This document shows positions 48,438 to 58,304 of a DNA stretch of 64,000 nt, one piece after another. Position 1 is the stretch's first letter. Each line of letters begins with the position of its first letter. This DNA comes from Synechococcus sp. CS-1331 (GTDB lineage: Bacteria > Cyanobacteriota > Cyanobacteriia > PCC-6307 > Cyanobiaceae), in NCBI GenBank assembly GCA_025127975.1, contig JAHLYQ010000022.1, positions 25,458-89,457 on the forward strand. The letters are read 5' to 3'. The translations under genes were made by a program, and so were the position numbers. Below the pieces are notes generated by a model, which saw nothing but the letters and a program-made list of their open reading frames with translations, was not told the origin of the DNA and did not search any database.

Positions 48438-49280
48438 TTATTTATAAATTTTCGGGCTCGAGATATGCTTTGCGCTTAATCTATTTTTTATAAATCTCCA
48501 GCACTGATAATGCGGCAGCAATAAAGTAATTAAGCATGTCAGCGGCTCGCCGGATTTGAGGTCACCCCAGGCCATTACTTTAACTGAAAACCAAATAAGC
48601 TTTGCATAAGTTCGGAATCCAAATAGTTCGTCCTTGCCTGCATACCATCTCCAATAGCGTTCGAGTACCTGTGGGAGGGAATTGCGAATATTGCAATAAA
48701 CCTGCAGTGAAGGATCGCCAAGTACATCAAAGCCTGCAGCTGCGAGCCGGCTACCAAGTTCTGCATCTTCGGAATGACGCAAGGTATCATTATAGCCACC
48801 AACGGCCTCAACAGCGCTTGAGCGCACCATTGTGCCGAAGGTGATGAAGGATGCCCCTTTCGATGCAATACGTGGTACTCCTGCCTTGAAGAGATTTCGG
48901 GCTCTCCATTTAGAGACTAGACCCTGAGGATTGGGATCCGTTATCAAGCCAACGACAGCGGCAATGTTGCGATCCTGAAACCATGGCAAGGTGCGAGCGG
49001 CGAAATCGGCAGGGAGCTTGTTGGTGGCATCACAACAGAGCACGAAGTCATGGAGTGAAACATCCATCGCCAGTCGCCGCGCAGCTCCCCGGCCGAGATT
49101 AGCCGGTTGGCGCAGAACCCTGACTCCCGCCGATTCTAAAATGACGGCACTTTGGTCGGTTGAACCATCATCAATGGCGAAGACTTCATCGAGTGCTGGA
49201 CACTGACAACGCAGGGAATCGACTGCGTCAAGGACAGTCGAAGCATTATTAAAGAATGGAACGTAACCGGAAATGCCCAC
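48438..49280 (-). CDS. family 2 glycosyltransferase
   Basis: 280 residues. GISGYVPFFNNASTVLDAVD at the start and VFAIDDGSTDQSAVILESAG near residue 33 form the GT-A nucleotide-binding core; FVLCCDATNKLP near 78 stands at the DXD position, with a Cys-Cys-Asp variant. FGTMVRSSAVEAVGGYNDTLRHSEDAELGSRL, split near 147-178, carries the ED motif. C-terminal region Trp-rich with a hydrophobic segment, maybe membrane-associated. Last gene of the island, near the step back to GC-rich DNA. Confidence 0.85.
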   Translation of the reverse strand: MGISGYVPFFNNASTVLDAVDSLRCQCPALDEVFAIDDGSTDQSAVILESAGVRVLRQPANLGRGAARRLAMDVSLHDFVLCCDATNKLPADFAARTLPWFQDRNIAAVVGLITDPNPQGLVSKWRARNLFKAGVPRIASKGASFITFGTMVRSSAVEAVGGYNDTLRHSEDAELGSRLAAAGFDVLGDPSLQVYCNIRNSLPQVLERYWRWYAGKDELFGFRTYAKLIWFSVKVMAWGDLKSGEPLTCLITLLLPHYQCWRFIKNRLSAKHISSPKIYK

Positions 49281-49570
49281 AGCGTGAATAAGATTTAGTT
49301 TGAGTGAGATCTAGTTTAATCAGGCCTGGCCGAGGCAGGATTTGCCTAGGGTGTGGCTTAATTTAAACGACTTGCTGGTTTGCTTTCTAGAGCAAACGAT
49401 CCAAACAAAGCAGATTTAGAACAGATTCTGTCCTAGGCATGGGCATGTTGGATTTTGTCAGCCACGATCTTCTTTGCCCATAGACCCCAAAATCCGGCCT
49501 ATCCCTTGCGTACCCCTTTTCAGGCCAGCCAGCTGATTTTCCCCCAAGCTGGTGAAAGGCGCAATTTCCC

Positions 49571-49972
49571 ATGACCCCCACGACCCTTGAGCGGCCAGCT
49601 GGCCAGCTCATCGCCACCATCATCCCCACCAAAAGCGACCCCCAGCAGCGACCCCGCACCGACCCTGCTGCCACGAAGGGGTTTGGCAGTGGCGGGGCCG
49701 CAAAGGGCAGAAAACGCAAGGCCGGCGGCAAGCGCAGTCCGGCCCTCAGCAAGGCCGACTGGGGTCCCTTGGGGAAGCACCCCGATCTCGATGCGATCGT
49801 TGCCCGCCAGCGCCTGCACCTACCCCTCTGCGGCCGGCTGAGCGAACTGGAAGTAAACCAGGCCTGGAAGCGCTGTGCCAGTGAGCACCATCCCGACCGC
49901 GGCGGCGAGCACGACACCATGCAGTTGGTGAACGGAGCGCGGGATCTGCTGCTGGGCCGCAGCCTCAGTTGA
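49571..49972 (+). CDS. small protein with C-terminal J domain
   Basis: 133 residues. Residues about 1-75 are basic and Lys/Gly/Arg-rich, likely disordered; residues about 88-130 form a truncated J domain with LSELEVNQAWKRCASEHHPD (HPD at 107-109) and RGGEHDTMQLVNGARDLLL. The HPD tripeptide predicts stimulation of an Hsp70. The domain comes at the end rather than the start, as in some cyanobacterial DnaJ-like proteins. Convergent with the exonuclease gene. Confidence 0.8.
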   Translation: MTPTTLERPAGQLIATIIPTKSDPQQRPRTDPAATKGFGSGGAAKGRKRKAGGKRSPALSKADWGPLGKHPDLDAIVARQRLHLPLCGRLSELEVNQAWKRCASEHHPDRGGEHDTMQLVNGARDLLLGRSLS

Positions 49973-49990
49973 ACTCCTTTGCAGGTAATC

Positions 49991-50830
49991 TTAAGCCGCC
50001 AGCGCTTCGGCCTCGACGGGCTGCACCGCAAAGGGCAGGGCGGAGACCTCCTGTTGGCTTAGCCGCCGGCTCCAGGCACCGGCCACCGGGTGGTTCCAGC
50101 GGAAACCCGCCTCCTTGGCTTTGTGACGTTCGGCATAGGGAAGATTGGCCCGATACAGCAGACGCGGCTGCAGGGCTGCCGCCAGCAGGGCCTCCAGGTC
50201 GCCGCAGCGCTCGAACACCTGCACTAAGTAGATGCAGTCGGTGAGGGCCCGGTGGGCCGCCCACACCGGCACCCCGTAGGCCAGGGCCAGATCTCGCACC
50301 GATGGGGTCCCCCGCAGCTGCCGCTCCGCTGGCCAGCGGATGTCCTCCATCGAGCAGATCCAGGGCTTGTTGATGGCGGGCAAGGGATCCCGGCCAAACC
50401 ACTGGGCATCAAAGCCAGCGTTGTGGGCCAGCACCGCATCGGCAGCCGCCACCAGGGCCTCGAAATACTCCAGGCCGGCCCGCCAGGGCTGGACCAGGCG
50501 GGTCACGGCCGCCGGGATGCCATTGATGGCCTCAGCCGGATTGGCCTGGGCCGGCAGCAGGAAGGAAACCTGGGCCAGCACCGCCCGCTGGGGCACCTGA
50601 AACAGCACTGCCCCCACCTCGATGCACTGGGCAGAGGCTGGTTCCAGGCCCGTTGTCTCGGTGTCGAGAATCAGCAGGGTGGTTGGTGACTGGCTGGCTG
50701 TCGAGGGGGGAAGTGGCGAGGGGGAAGGGGGCGCCTGGGGCAGATCGCCCTGCTCCCAGAGGCTGGGCTGCACCTCCTGCGGAGAGGTCACGCTTGATTG
50801 GGCGGCTAAGTCCCAATTCTCCCAGCCCAT
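49991..50830 (-). CDS. DEDDh 3'-5' exonuclease (DnaQ-like)
   Basis: 279 residues. LLILDTETTGLEPASAQCIE (near residues 52-71) is ExoI with the Asp and Glu; AVLAHNAGFDAQWF near 135 is ExoII; HRALTDCIYL near 193 is ExoIII with His and Asp. The C-terminal part contains YAERHKAKEAGFRWNHPVAG, a small zinc-free domain seen in DnaQ-like proteins. The first 45 residues are Pro/Ser-rich. Probably trims nucleic acid ends in repair or replication; not confirmed as the Pol III epsilon subunit. Confidence 0.88.
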   Translation of the reverse strand: MGWENWDLAAQSSVTSPQEVQPSLWEQGDLPQAPPSPSPLPPSTASQSPTTLLILDTETTGLEPASAQCIEVGAVLFQVPQRAVLAQVSFLLPAQANPAEAINGIPAAVTRLVQPWRAGLEYFEALVAAADAVLAHNAGFDAQWFGRDPLPAINKPWICSMEDIRWPAERQLRGTPSVRDLALAYGVPVWAAHRALTDCIYLVQVFERCGDLEALLAAALQPRLLYRANLPYAERHKAKEAGFRWNHPVAGAWSRRLSQQEVSALPFAVQPVEAEALAA

Positions 50831-50889
50831 GGCCGGCGTTAGCCAGGTCTGCCGGCCTAGGCTGATCCCAGTGCAATTGGATTCGGGCC

Positions 50890-51345
50890 GTGGCTGTGGC
50901 TGTTGGAGACCAGGCCCCCCTGATCGCCCTGCTCGATCAGCACGGCAAGCAATGCCGCAGCGACCAACTGGCGGGCAAATCCCTTGTGCTGTTCTTCTAT
51001 CCCAAGGACGAGACTCCAGGCTGCACGGCCGAGGCCTGCGCCTTCCGCGACAGCTACGCCGATCTCCAGGCCCTTGGCGCCGAGGTGTGGGGGGTCAGTG
51101 GTGACGCTGCCGCCAGCCACCAGCGCTTCGCAAGCCGCCACAACCTCCCCTATCCCCTGCTGGTGGATCAGGGCAACAAGTTACGCCAAGCCTTCGGCGT
51201 GCCCGCAGTGCTGGGCCTGCTGCCTGGCCGGGTCAGCTACGTGATCGACGGCCAGGGCGTGATTCGCCACATTTTCAACAACCTCCTCGATGGAGCCGCC
51301 CACCGCAACGAAGCCAGGGCGGCCCTGCAACGGCTCGCCCTCTGA
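50890..51345 (+). CDS. bcp: thiol peroxidase, BCP/PrxQ type
   Basis: 151 residues. FFYPKDETPGCTAEACAFRD (residues 35-54) contains the peroxidatic Cys45 and the resolving Cys50, five residues apart, which defines the PrxQ subgroup. GVSGD and the C-terminal GVIRHIFNN are also family features. Reduces hydroperoxides with thioredoxin. It is followed after 2 bases by the DUF1350 gene. Confidence 0.93.
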   Translation: MAVAVGDQAPLIALLDQHGKQCRSDQLAGKSLVLFFYPKDETPGCTAEACAFRDSYADLQALGAEVWGVSGDAAASHQRFASRHNLPYPLLVDQGNKLRQAFGVPAVLGLLPGRVSYVIDGQGVIRHIFNNLLDGAAHRNEARAALQRLAL

Positions 51346-51347
51346 CC

Positions 51348-52076
51348 ATGACGCGCTGGCGCCAACGGGGTGACATCTGGGAACTGGAACCGGCGGCGCT
51401 CGAGCGCGGCACCCTTGAATTCATCGGCGGCAGCTACCTGGCCGCCTCGCCCCAGCTCAGCTACCGGCGCCTGCTGGAGGCCTTGGCAGCCCTGGGCTGG
51501 CGGGTGCGAGCCTGGAGCTACGTGCCTGGGTTTGACCATCAAGACCAGGCCAACCATGCCTGGCGCCGCTTCCGCCAGCTGCGCGGCGTTGACCAGGCCT
51601 CGCTTCGACTCGGCCACAGCCTCGGCTGCAAGCTGCACCTGCTGGCACCGGATGGGGGCCGGGGATCCAAATCCCTTGTGTGCCTGAGCTTCAACAATTT
51701 CTCAGCTGAGCGCTCGGTTCCCCTGCTGGCGGAGCTGGGCCAACAGTTCAACTTTCGCAGTGAGTTCAGCCCTTCACCGGAGGAGACTCTCAAGCAAGTG
51801 GCCCGCAACTACCGCCAGCCCCGCAACCTGCTGGTGCGCTTCAACCGCGACCAGATCGACCAGAGCAAGAGGCTGCTGGGGGTGCTGCAGAGCCGACCGG
51901 GGGACGCCAGCCAGCTTCAGGAGCTGCCCGGCGACCACCTGGCCCCAGCCAGTGCCGGGCTGCGCCAGAACCTGCTGGGCAAGTGGGCCGATGATCCGAC
52001 CCGCCAGCAGGCCCTGGATCGCATCGCCCGCAGCATTGATGATTGGGACTGCGAAGGAAAAAAGGCAATCGGTTGA
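51348..52076 (+). CDS. DUF1350 family alpha/beta hydrolase-like protein
   Basis: 242 residues. EFIGGSYLAASPQLSYRRLL near residue 24 and SYVPGFDHQDQANHAW near 58-73 are DUF1350 features, and LRLGHSLGCKLHLL near 89 is the nucleophile-elbow-like sequence (G-H-S-x-G). The family is found in cyanobacteria and plants. Activity unknown. Starts 2 bases after bcp, so they form an operon. Confidence 0.85.
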   Translation: MTRWRQRGDIWELEPAALERGTLEFIGGSYLAASPQLSYRRLLEALAALGWRVRAWSYVPGFDHQDQANHAWRRFRQLRGVDQASLRLGHSLGCKLHLLAPDGGRGSKSLVCLSFNNFSAERSVPLLAELGQQFNFRSEFSPSPEETLKQVARNYRQPRNLLVRFNRDQIDQSKRLLGVLQSRPGDASQLQELPGDHLAPASAGLRQNLLGKWADDPTRQQALDRIARSIDDWDCEGKKAIG

Positions 52077-52249
52077 AGCCGCGGTCAATTAGCTGCAAAG
52101 CCCAGAAAGCAATTAAATTTGCAGGCAAGACCATTCAACCTGACATTATTTAACTTTTGTAGCAACTGCTCAACGGTATTACCTGGCACCTGCCTAACTA
52201 AAACTTGCGTCTAACGAACACGTGCGAACTTCAGCTGGTGCATGGGTAA

Positions 52250-53350
52250 CTAGCTGCTGACAGCGGGCGAATTATCTAGATAATTTATCCACTGAGCTGA
52301 AACCACTTCTGGGCTAAACGTTGATTGCCAAAACTTACGTTGGGCGGTTCGAGATGTCATCCCATTGAGAATGCGCGATGAGAGGCGCAGGACCGCTGAG
52401 AGACATTGTTCATAATCTTCAGGGGAGTCAACTAGCTCACTGTCGGGGCATAACTCTGACAACTCCGTAATTCCTCCTCTAGCACTAGCGACCCAGGGAA
52501 GGCCCGCAGCCATCGATTCGATAATACTAAGCGGCATACCCTCTGAATGGATAGATAAAAGGACGACAGCATCAAGATTGTTGAGAGCAACAGCCTGATC
52601 CTGTGGTGTATCATAACCACCATGATAAATCACTCCGGCATGATTTTCAAAATAAGACTGAGGATAATCCACTCCAGAACCATGGATATGCCATTGAATG
52701 TGACCACATCGAGAGTCCTCAGACAACTTAACTATTACCTCTATTCCCTTAGTTGAAACAAGGCGACCGAAAAACCCAAAATGCAAGGGCTGGGCAGCGG
52801 TGCGACTCGGAGAGCAATTGAAATCAATGGCAGTTTCTGTTAAATAAGGCAGAAAACGAGAATCGGAGCGCTTAGTCGCGGCATCAAGTTGAGATGCCGT
52901 AAAACGGCTACAACCTATTAACTCACTTGCATTTTTTAACGCCAAAAGAAACCACTTTGACCAAGTGCACTGCTCTGATTTGTCTGCAGATGTGTGATGA
53001 TGATGAATCCGACGCGTTCCGGGTCCGGCCAGCAACCAGACTAACCCCGTAAGTCTTCCCTGACCATTTGTATATATGATGTCCCAGTGTTTTGCGCGAA
53101 GCTTAGTGCACTGAAAGAGCAGCCACGTCACCTTTGAGAGCGCAGAAGCTCGCCCCGTGGAGACAGACTGCTCAATCAGGTAGATACCTGAAACTATTAA
53201 GCGCTGACGCCATGCTGCCGATAGAGAATTGCTTGTTGTTACGAGAGTTACGCTCGAGCCTGAAGCCGAGATTGCCTCTGCAACAAGACAGACATGCCTT
53301 TCCAACCCGCCGTAGGGAGACATTTGAGGCGAGTAAATTAAAAGATTCAT
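52250..53350 (-). CDS. family 4 glycosyltransferase
   Basis: 366 residues, GT-B fold. The N-terminus LLIYSPQMSPYGGLERHVCL (residues 3-22) is the classic GGxE start; the C-terminal domain has FGFFGRLVSTKGIEVIVKL near 192, then AVVLLSIHSEGMPLSIIESM near 258 (E-x7-E: EGMPLSIIE) and ASARGGITEL. No membrane helix. It stands alone between two core blocks, AT-rich, so an isolated glycan gene insertion. Confidence 0.92.
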   Translation of the reverse strand: MNLLIYSPQMSPYGGLERHVCLVAEAISASGSSVTLVTTSNSLSAAWRQRLIVSGIYLIEQSVSTGRASALSKVTWLLFQCTKLRAKHWDIIYTNGQGRLTGLVWLLAGPGTRRIHHHHTSADKSEQCTWSKWFLLALKNASELIGCSRFTASQLDAATKRSDSRFLPYLTETAIDFNCSPSRTAAQPLHFGFFGRLVSTKGIEVIVKLSEDSRCGHIQWHIHGSGVDYPQSYFENHAGVIYHGGYDTPQDQAVALNNLDAVVLLSIHSEGMPLSIIESMAAGLPWVASARGGITELSELCPDSELVDSPEDYEQCLSAVLRLSSRILNGMTSRTAQRKFWQSTFSPEVVSAQWINYLDNSPAVSS

Positions 53351-53745
53351 TGATCGTCAAGCTCTTATGAAGGTAGCAAACAAAACGGCCGACCATAAAA
53401 CCATTTGCATTTTGGCTCAAGTCTCCTGCCAGGGCAAGCGGTATAAATTATTTCAAAGCTGAGCTCCATGTTGACTCAGGCTGGGGATGGGTTGATTCTT
53501 GGGATTTTGCAACTTAAAGACCGTGCAGAATCCTTTTTGTGAATCTCTCTAGTTCAGATAAGGCAGGCTTTGGCGACCAAGCAAGCTAGGTAGCAGGCCT
53601 TAAGACCTCCATAGGACAGTCTCTTTTAAGGAATTTTGGCGCTCGCGGCTGCATGGGTCGCATGCATCCCGCCCAAACAAAGATGTCGACGCCAACATAA
53701 GCGAGTGGCTGATGTAATTCTTGCAATACTTTTTTGGGAGTACTT
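53351..53745. other. 395-base intergenic region, nothing recognised
   Basis: Between the start of the GT4 gene and the end of acsA. No coding frame, RNA gene or clear terminator; the acsA stop is followed (minus strand) by a sequence without a good hairpin. Confidence 0.6.
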
Positions 53746-55728
53746 CTAAACCCGCAGGGTATCGAGCACCGAGCGATCCTCCAGGGTGGAGGTGTCGCCG
53801 CTCACCTCCTTGCCGGCGGCCAGGGCCCGCAGGATCCGGCGCATGATCTTGCCGCTGCGGGTCTTCGGCAGGGCATCGGTGAACCTGATCAGATCCGGCC
53901 TGGCGATCGGACCGATCTCCTTGGCCACGTGGGCGCGAAGTTCGGCCATCAGGGCTTCATCGCCGCTGCGGCCTCCCTCCAGGCTGACAAAGGCCACGAT
54001 GGATTCCCCCTTGAGCTCATCGGGGCGGCCCACCACGGCGGCCTCGGCCACGGCCGGATGGCTCACCAGGGCACTCTCGATCTCCATCGTGCCGAGCCGG
54101 TGGCCGGAGACGTTGATCACGTCGTCGACGCGGCCCATCACCCAGAAGTAGCCGTCAGCGTCGCGGCGGGCGCCATCACCGGCGAAGTAGAGCCAGCTGC
54201 CGTCGGCGGGGCGGATCTCCTCCCAGTAGCTCTTTTTGAAGCGCTCGGGATCGCCGTGCACCGTGCGGAACATCCCCGGCCAGGGCCGCCGGATCGCCAG
54301 GTAGCCGCCCTGGTCAGCCGCCTGGGACACGCCATCGTGATCGACGATGTCGGCGCTGATGCCCGGCAGGGGCAAGGTCGCCGAACCGGGTTTGGTGGGG
54401 GTGGCGCCGGGCAGGGGGCTGATCATCACGCCGCCGGTCTCGGTCTGCCACCAGGTGTCCACCACCGGGCAGCGGTTGCCGCCGATCACATCGCGGTACC
54501 ACATCCAGGCCTCAGGATTGATCGGCTCCCCCACGGTGCCGAGGATGCGCAGGGAGCCCATGTCGTACTGGTCCGGCACCTCACGGCCGCCCTTCATGAA
54601 GGCGCGGATCGCTGTGGGCGCGGTGTAGAAGATCGTGCAGCGGTGCTTCTGGATCACCTCCCAGAAGGCGCCCGGCTTGCTCGGCCGCGGTGCCCCCTCA
54701 TACATCACCGTGGTGGCGCCGGCCGACAAAGGCCCGTAGACGATGTAGCTGTGGCCGGTGATCCAGCCCACATCGGCGGTGCACCAGTGGATGTCGTCTT
54801 CGCGGATGTCGAAGATCCACTGGAAGGTGAGGTGGGCCCAGAGGTTGTAGCCGGCGGTGGTGTGCACCACCCCCTTGGGCTTGCCGGTGGAGCCGGAGGT
54901 GTAAAGCACAAACAGGCGGTCTTCGCTGGCCATGGGCTCGGCGGGGCACTCGGTGCCCTGGCCCTCCACCAGCTCATGCCACCACTGGTCGCGGCCGGCG
55001 GCCATGGCGCACTCACCACCAATGCGCCTTACCACCAGCACCTGCTCGACGCTGGGGGCACCCCCATTGGCGGCCAGGGCCTCATCGACGGCTGGTTTCA
55101 AGGGCACGGGCTTGTCCTTGCGGAAACCGCCGTCGGCGGTGATCACGAGCTTGGCCTCCCCGTCGATCAGCCGGTCGCGCAGGGCATCGGCCGAGAAGCC
55201 GCCGAACACTACCGAGTGGGGGGCACCGATGCGGGCGCAGGCCAGCATGGCGATCGCCGCCTCGGGAATCATCGGCATGTAGAGGGCTACCAGGTCGCCC
55301 TTGCCAACCCCCAGGGCCTTGAGGGCGTTGGCCGCCTTGGCCACCTCGGCGTGGAGCTGGCGGTAGGTGAAACTGCGGCTGTCGCCAGGTTCCCCCTCCC
55401 AGATCAGGGCCGTCTTCTCGGCCCGGGGGCCCGCCAGGTGCCGGTCGAGGCAGTTGTAGGCAAGGTTGGTGGTGCCGCCCTCAAACCACCTGGCGAAGGG
55501 CGGGTTGCTCCAGTCGAGCACCGTGTGGAAGGGCTCGAACCAGTGCAGCTCGCTGCGGGCCAAATCCCCCCAGAAACCATCGGGATCGGCCTCAGCCTGG
55601 GAGCAGAGGGCCTGATAAGCCTCGAGGGAGCCGATGCGGGCCGACGCCGCCAGGGCCTCCGGCGGCGCGAAAAGACGCTGCTCCTGCAGCACCGATTCGA
55701 TCGTTGACCCGGTCGTGGCATCAGGCAT
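53746..55728 (-). CDS. acsA: acetyl-CoA synthetase
   Basis: 660 residues from the ATG at 55728 ([15 protein letters not shown]); an upstream start at 55794 would add 22 untypical residues. Makes acetyl-CoA from acetate, ATP and CoA via acetyl-AMP. [20 protein letters not shown] near 270 is the P-loop; TWWQTETGG near 415 is A5; [20 protein letters not shown] near 520 is the hinge; [13 protein letters not shown] near 620 includes the acetylatable Lys. Complete and typical in length (about 650). Confidence 0.96.
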   Translation of the reverse strand: MPDATTGSTIESVLQEQRLFAPPEALAASARIGSLEAYQALCSQAEADPDGFWGDLARSELHWFEPFHTVLDWSNPPFARWFEGGTTNLAYNCLDRHLAGPRAEKTALIWEGEPGDSRSFTYRQLHAEVAKAANALKALGVGKGDLVALYMPMIPEAAIAMLACARIGAPHSVVFGGFSADALRDRLIDGEAKLVITADGGFRKDKPVPLKPAVDEALAANGGAPSVEQVLVVRRIGGECAMAAGRDQWWHELVEGQGTECPAEPMASEDRLFVLYTSGSTGKPKGVVHTTAGYNLWAHLTFQWIFDIREDDIHWCTADVGWITGHSYIVYGPLSAGATTVMYEGAPRPSKPGAFWEVIQKHRCTIFYTAPTAIRAFMKGGREVPDQYDMGSLRILGTVGEPINPEAWMWYRDVIGGNRCPVVDTWWQTETGGVMISPLPGATPTKPGSATLPLPGISADIVDHDGVSQAADQGGYLAIRRPWPGMFRTVHGDPERFKKSYWEEIRPADGSWLYFAGDGARRDADGYFWVMGRVDDVINVSGHRLGTMEIESALVSHPAVAEAAVVGRPDELKGESIVAFVSLEGGRSGDEALMAELRAHVAKEIGPIARPDLIRFTDALPKTRSGKIMRRILRALAAGKEVSGDTSTLEDRSVLDTLRV

Positions 55729-55800
55729 CGATCCAGCAGGCAAAAGGGCACTGGACGTATTAAAAGCGCGCGTTGGCGGGCGGTACAGCAACATGGTGGG

Positions 55801-56469
55801 ATGGGTTTACCAGCCGCCTGCCTGTTCGATCTCGACGGCCTGCTGCTCGACACCGAACCGCTGCACAGCCAGGCCTGGCTGGAGACCACCTCTGCCTACG
55901 GCCTGATTCTGGCAGCAGATCAGCTGTTGGCGCTGCGCGGTCGCCGTCGCCTCGATTGCGCCGAACAGGTGCGCAGCTGGATCGCCCAGGCGGATCTGGT
56001 GCCGCCATCGCGCGAGGCCCTGCTGGCGGTGCGTCAACCGATTGCCGAACTGCTGATGCGCCAGGTGCCAGCCATGCCTGGGGCCCAGATGCTGGTTGAG
56101 CGTTGCATCGCCCAGGCCATCCCAACGGCCTTGGTGAGCAGCAGCAGCGCCGCTGCCGTCGCCCACAAGAGCGGGCCCCACGACTGGATCGCCCTGCTGG
56201 AAACCAGGGTTCTTGGCGATGATCCGGATCTTGGCGCCGGGAAACCAGCCCCAGATCCCTACCTGCTGGCAGCCCGGCGCCTGGGGGTAGATCCGGCCGC
56301 CTGCTGGGCCTTTGAGGATTCGCTGGCCGGTGCGCGCTCGGCCCAAGCTGCCGGCTGCTTGGTACACGTGCTGTTGCCGGCTGAACAGCAGCTAGCGGTG
56401 GGGCTCAAGCCCCAACTGCCGGCCGGGTGCACCCTCCTGCAGAGCCTGGAGCAGGTGAAATTCAGGTGA
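55801..56469 (+). CDS. HAD-superfamily phosphatase
   Basis: 222 residues. [20 protein letters not shown] (residues 6-25) has the DxDG nucleophile pair; [11 protein letters not shown] near 115 is motif [17 protein letters not shown] near 147 is motif III with ED in [14 protein letters not shown] (near 167, motif IV). A cap subdomain at about 20-85 makes it class I (beta-phosphoglucomutase/phosphatase-like). Substrate unknown. Divergent from acsA by 72 bases. Confidence 0.88.
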   Translation: MGLPAACLFDLDGLLLDTEPLHSQAWLETTSAYGLILAADQLLALRGRRRLDCAEQVRSWIAQADLVPPSREALLAVRQPIAELLMRQVPAMPGAQMLVERCIAQAIPTALVSSSSAAAVAHKSGPHDWIALLETRVLGDDPDLGAGKPAPDPYLLAARRLGVDPAACWAFEDSLAGARSAQAAGCLVHVLLPAEQQLAVGLKPQLPAGCTLLQSLEQVKFR

Positions 56470-56484
56470 TCTGGACGAGCCTGA

Positions 56485-57456
56485 TTAAAAAAGCCTGCTC
56501 AGCACAAAATCAGGCAGGGCCTTGAGGGCCCGGCTGGCTTCCGAAACGGGCAGCCAGCCCAGGGCAAGGCCCGCTTCCCGGGCGAAGCCCTCGGCCAGGG
56601 CCCGGGAGCGGGGAATCGCCTCACAGCTGCGCACCAGCTCGAGTGCCTGTTCGAGGTCGCCGGCCTGGCTGAATTCACGCTCAATCAAGCCAGCTAGGGC
56701 CGGCCGCTCCTCGAGGGCGTAGAGAGCTGGGGCGGTGAGGTAGCCGGAAGCCAGGTCGCTGGCAGCTGGCTTGCCCAGTTGCTCGTCGTCACCGGTGAAG
56801 TCGAGAATGTCGTCGACCACCTGGAAGGCCAGACCCAGCTGGCGACCGAAGCGGTAGAGCTCATTGAGCTGGGGGGCGGGCAGGGCCGAGAGCACACCGG
56901 CGGCTCGGGCACTGTTGGCGATCAGGGAGGCGGTTTTGCAGTAGCTCTTCTCGAGGTAGGTCTCGAAGCTCTGGCCGGTGTCGTAGCGGAACAGGCCCTG
57001 CTTCACTTCGCCGTCGGCCAGATCCATGATCACCCGGCTGAGCAGCTTCACCACCTCCAGGTCATCGAGGTTGGCCAGGTGCCAGCTGGCCTGGGCGAAG
57101 AGAAAATCCCCCGCCAGCACCGCCACCCGGTGGTTGAAGCGGCTGTGCACGGTGTCCACCCCGCGGCGGGTGGCGGCCCCGTCCACCACGTCGTCGTGCA
57201 CCAGGGAGGCCGTATGGATCATTTCGGTGATCTCGGCCAGGCGCCGGTGGCGCGGGCCCAGCTCCCCATCGCTGGCCACAGCCCGGGAGAGCAGCAGCAC
57301 GATGCCGGGGCGGAGCCGCTTGCCACCGGCAGAAAAAAGGTGTTCGGCGGCGGCCTGGAGGATGGGGTGACCGGCCCCGATCAGGCTGCGCAGATCGGCC
57401 AGCAGGGCATCTAGGTCAGCCTCAACGGGCTGGAGCAGCTCTGCAACCGTTGCCAC
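56485..57456 (-). CDS. sdsA: all-trans solanesyl/polyprenyl diphosphate synthase
   Basis: 323 residues from the GTG at 57456, with GGAGG four bases upstream; the ORF can be read to 57492 but the GTG has the better site. LVHDDVVDGAATRRGVDT near 80 is the first Asp-rich motif (DDxxD-like), and QVVDDILDFTGDDEQLG near 205 the second. GKRLRPGIV (near 43) binds IPP. It makes the C45 prenyl tail of plastoquinone. Followed upstream on the strand by murI (32-base gap). Confidence 0.92.
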   Translation of the reverse strand: MATVAELLQPVEADLDALLADLRSLIGAGHPILQAAAEHLFSAGGKRLRPGIVLLLSRAVASDGELGPRHRRLAEITEMIHTASLVHDDVVDGAATRRGVDTVHSRFNHRVAVLAGDFLFAQASWHLANLDDLEVVKLLSRVIMDLADGEVKQGLFRYDTGQSFETYLEKSYCKTASLIANSARAAGVLSALPAPQLNELYRFGRQLGLAFQVVDDILDFTGDDEQLGKPAASDLASGYLTAPALYALEERPALAGLIEREFSQAGDLEQALELVRSCEAIPRSRALAEGFAREAGLALGWLPVSEASRALKALPDFVLSRLF

Positions 57457-57488
57457 AACACCTCCGCCGTGAATTGATCCTAGGAGGC

Positions 57489-58304
57489 TCAAGCCACCGA
57501 TCGCAGATCCACCCGCTCCACAGCGGGCCGGTAGCCCAGCCAGCGGCTGGCCGCTTCAGCAAAGGCTCCGGCCTGGCCGCTGACGCAGACCCGGGTGCGC
57601 AGGGCAGGGGGCACCACCTCCACCCCGCCGAGCTCCCCCTCGGGCATGCCACCCATGCTGGCCAGCAGGGGCCCCAGGCGCCGCACGGCAGACGCCGCCG
57701 GATCGACCAGGCGCACGTGGGGCGGCAACAGCCCGGCCAGCAAGGACCTCAACATCGGGTAGTGGGTGCAGCCCATCACCACGGTGTCGACCCCCGCCGC
57801 CAGCAGGGGCGCCAAGTAGGCAAGGGCCTCCCTTTCGAGGGCTGGATCCTGCAGATCCCCCGCTTCAATCAACGGCACGAAGGCCGGACAGCCCACCTCC
57901 AGCACCTGGGCATGGGGGTGGCAGGCATGGATCGCCCGGCGGTAGGCGCCGCTATTGGCCGTGGCCGGGGTGGCCAGCACGCCGACGCAGTCGCTGTCCA
58001 GCTCGGCCGCGACGCTGTCGATCAGGCCCACCACCGGCACGCCAGCCTCCGCCACAGCCACATCTAGGGCCAGGGCATTGGAGGTGTTGCAGGCCATCAC
58101 CAGCACGCCCACCTGCTGGTGCCGCAGCCAGGCCACCACCTCTGCGGCGATGGCGCGGATCTCGGCCGCGCTGCGCTGGCCGTAGGGCACCCGGGCCGTA
58201 TCACCCAGATAGAGGCAGGAGGAGTGGGGATAGCGCTCCTGCAGCCGGCGCAGCACCGTGAGCCCGCCCAGGCCGCTGTCAAAAAGGCCCACCAAGGCGC
58301 TCAT
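57489..58304 (-). CDS. murI: glutamate racemase
   Basis: 271 residues. VGLFDSGLGGLTVLRRLQ near the start (catalytic Asp/Ser), VLVMACNTSNALAL near 75 (first catalytic Cys) and VVMGCTHYPMLR near 182 (second catalytic Cys and His). It supplies D-glutamate for peptidoglycan. Its start overlaps the end of the amidase gene by four bases (ATGA), so both cell-wall genes are coupled. Confidence 0.95.
   Translation of the reverse strand: MSALVGLFDSGLGGLTVLRRLQERYPHSSCLYLGDTARVPYGQRSAAEIRAIAAEVVAWLRHQQVGVLVMACNTSNALALDVAVAEAGVPVVGLIDSVAAELDSDCVGVLATPATANSGAYRRAIHACHPHAQVLEVGCPAFVPLIEAGDLQDPALEREALAYLAPLLAAGVDTVVMGCTHYPMLRSLLAGLLPPHVRLVDPAASAVRRLGPLLASMGGMPEGELGGVEVVPPALRTRVCVSGQAGAFAEAASRWLGYRPAVERVDLRSVA

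Noticed and set aside
53734-55707. 657-codon plus-strand open frame opposite acsA
   Set aside because: Exactly antisense to a strongly conserved gene; His/Gly/Ala-rich composition typical of the reverse frame of GC-rich genes; no family motif.
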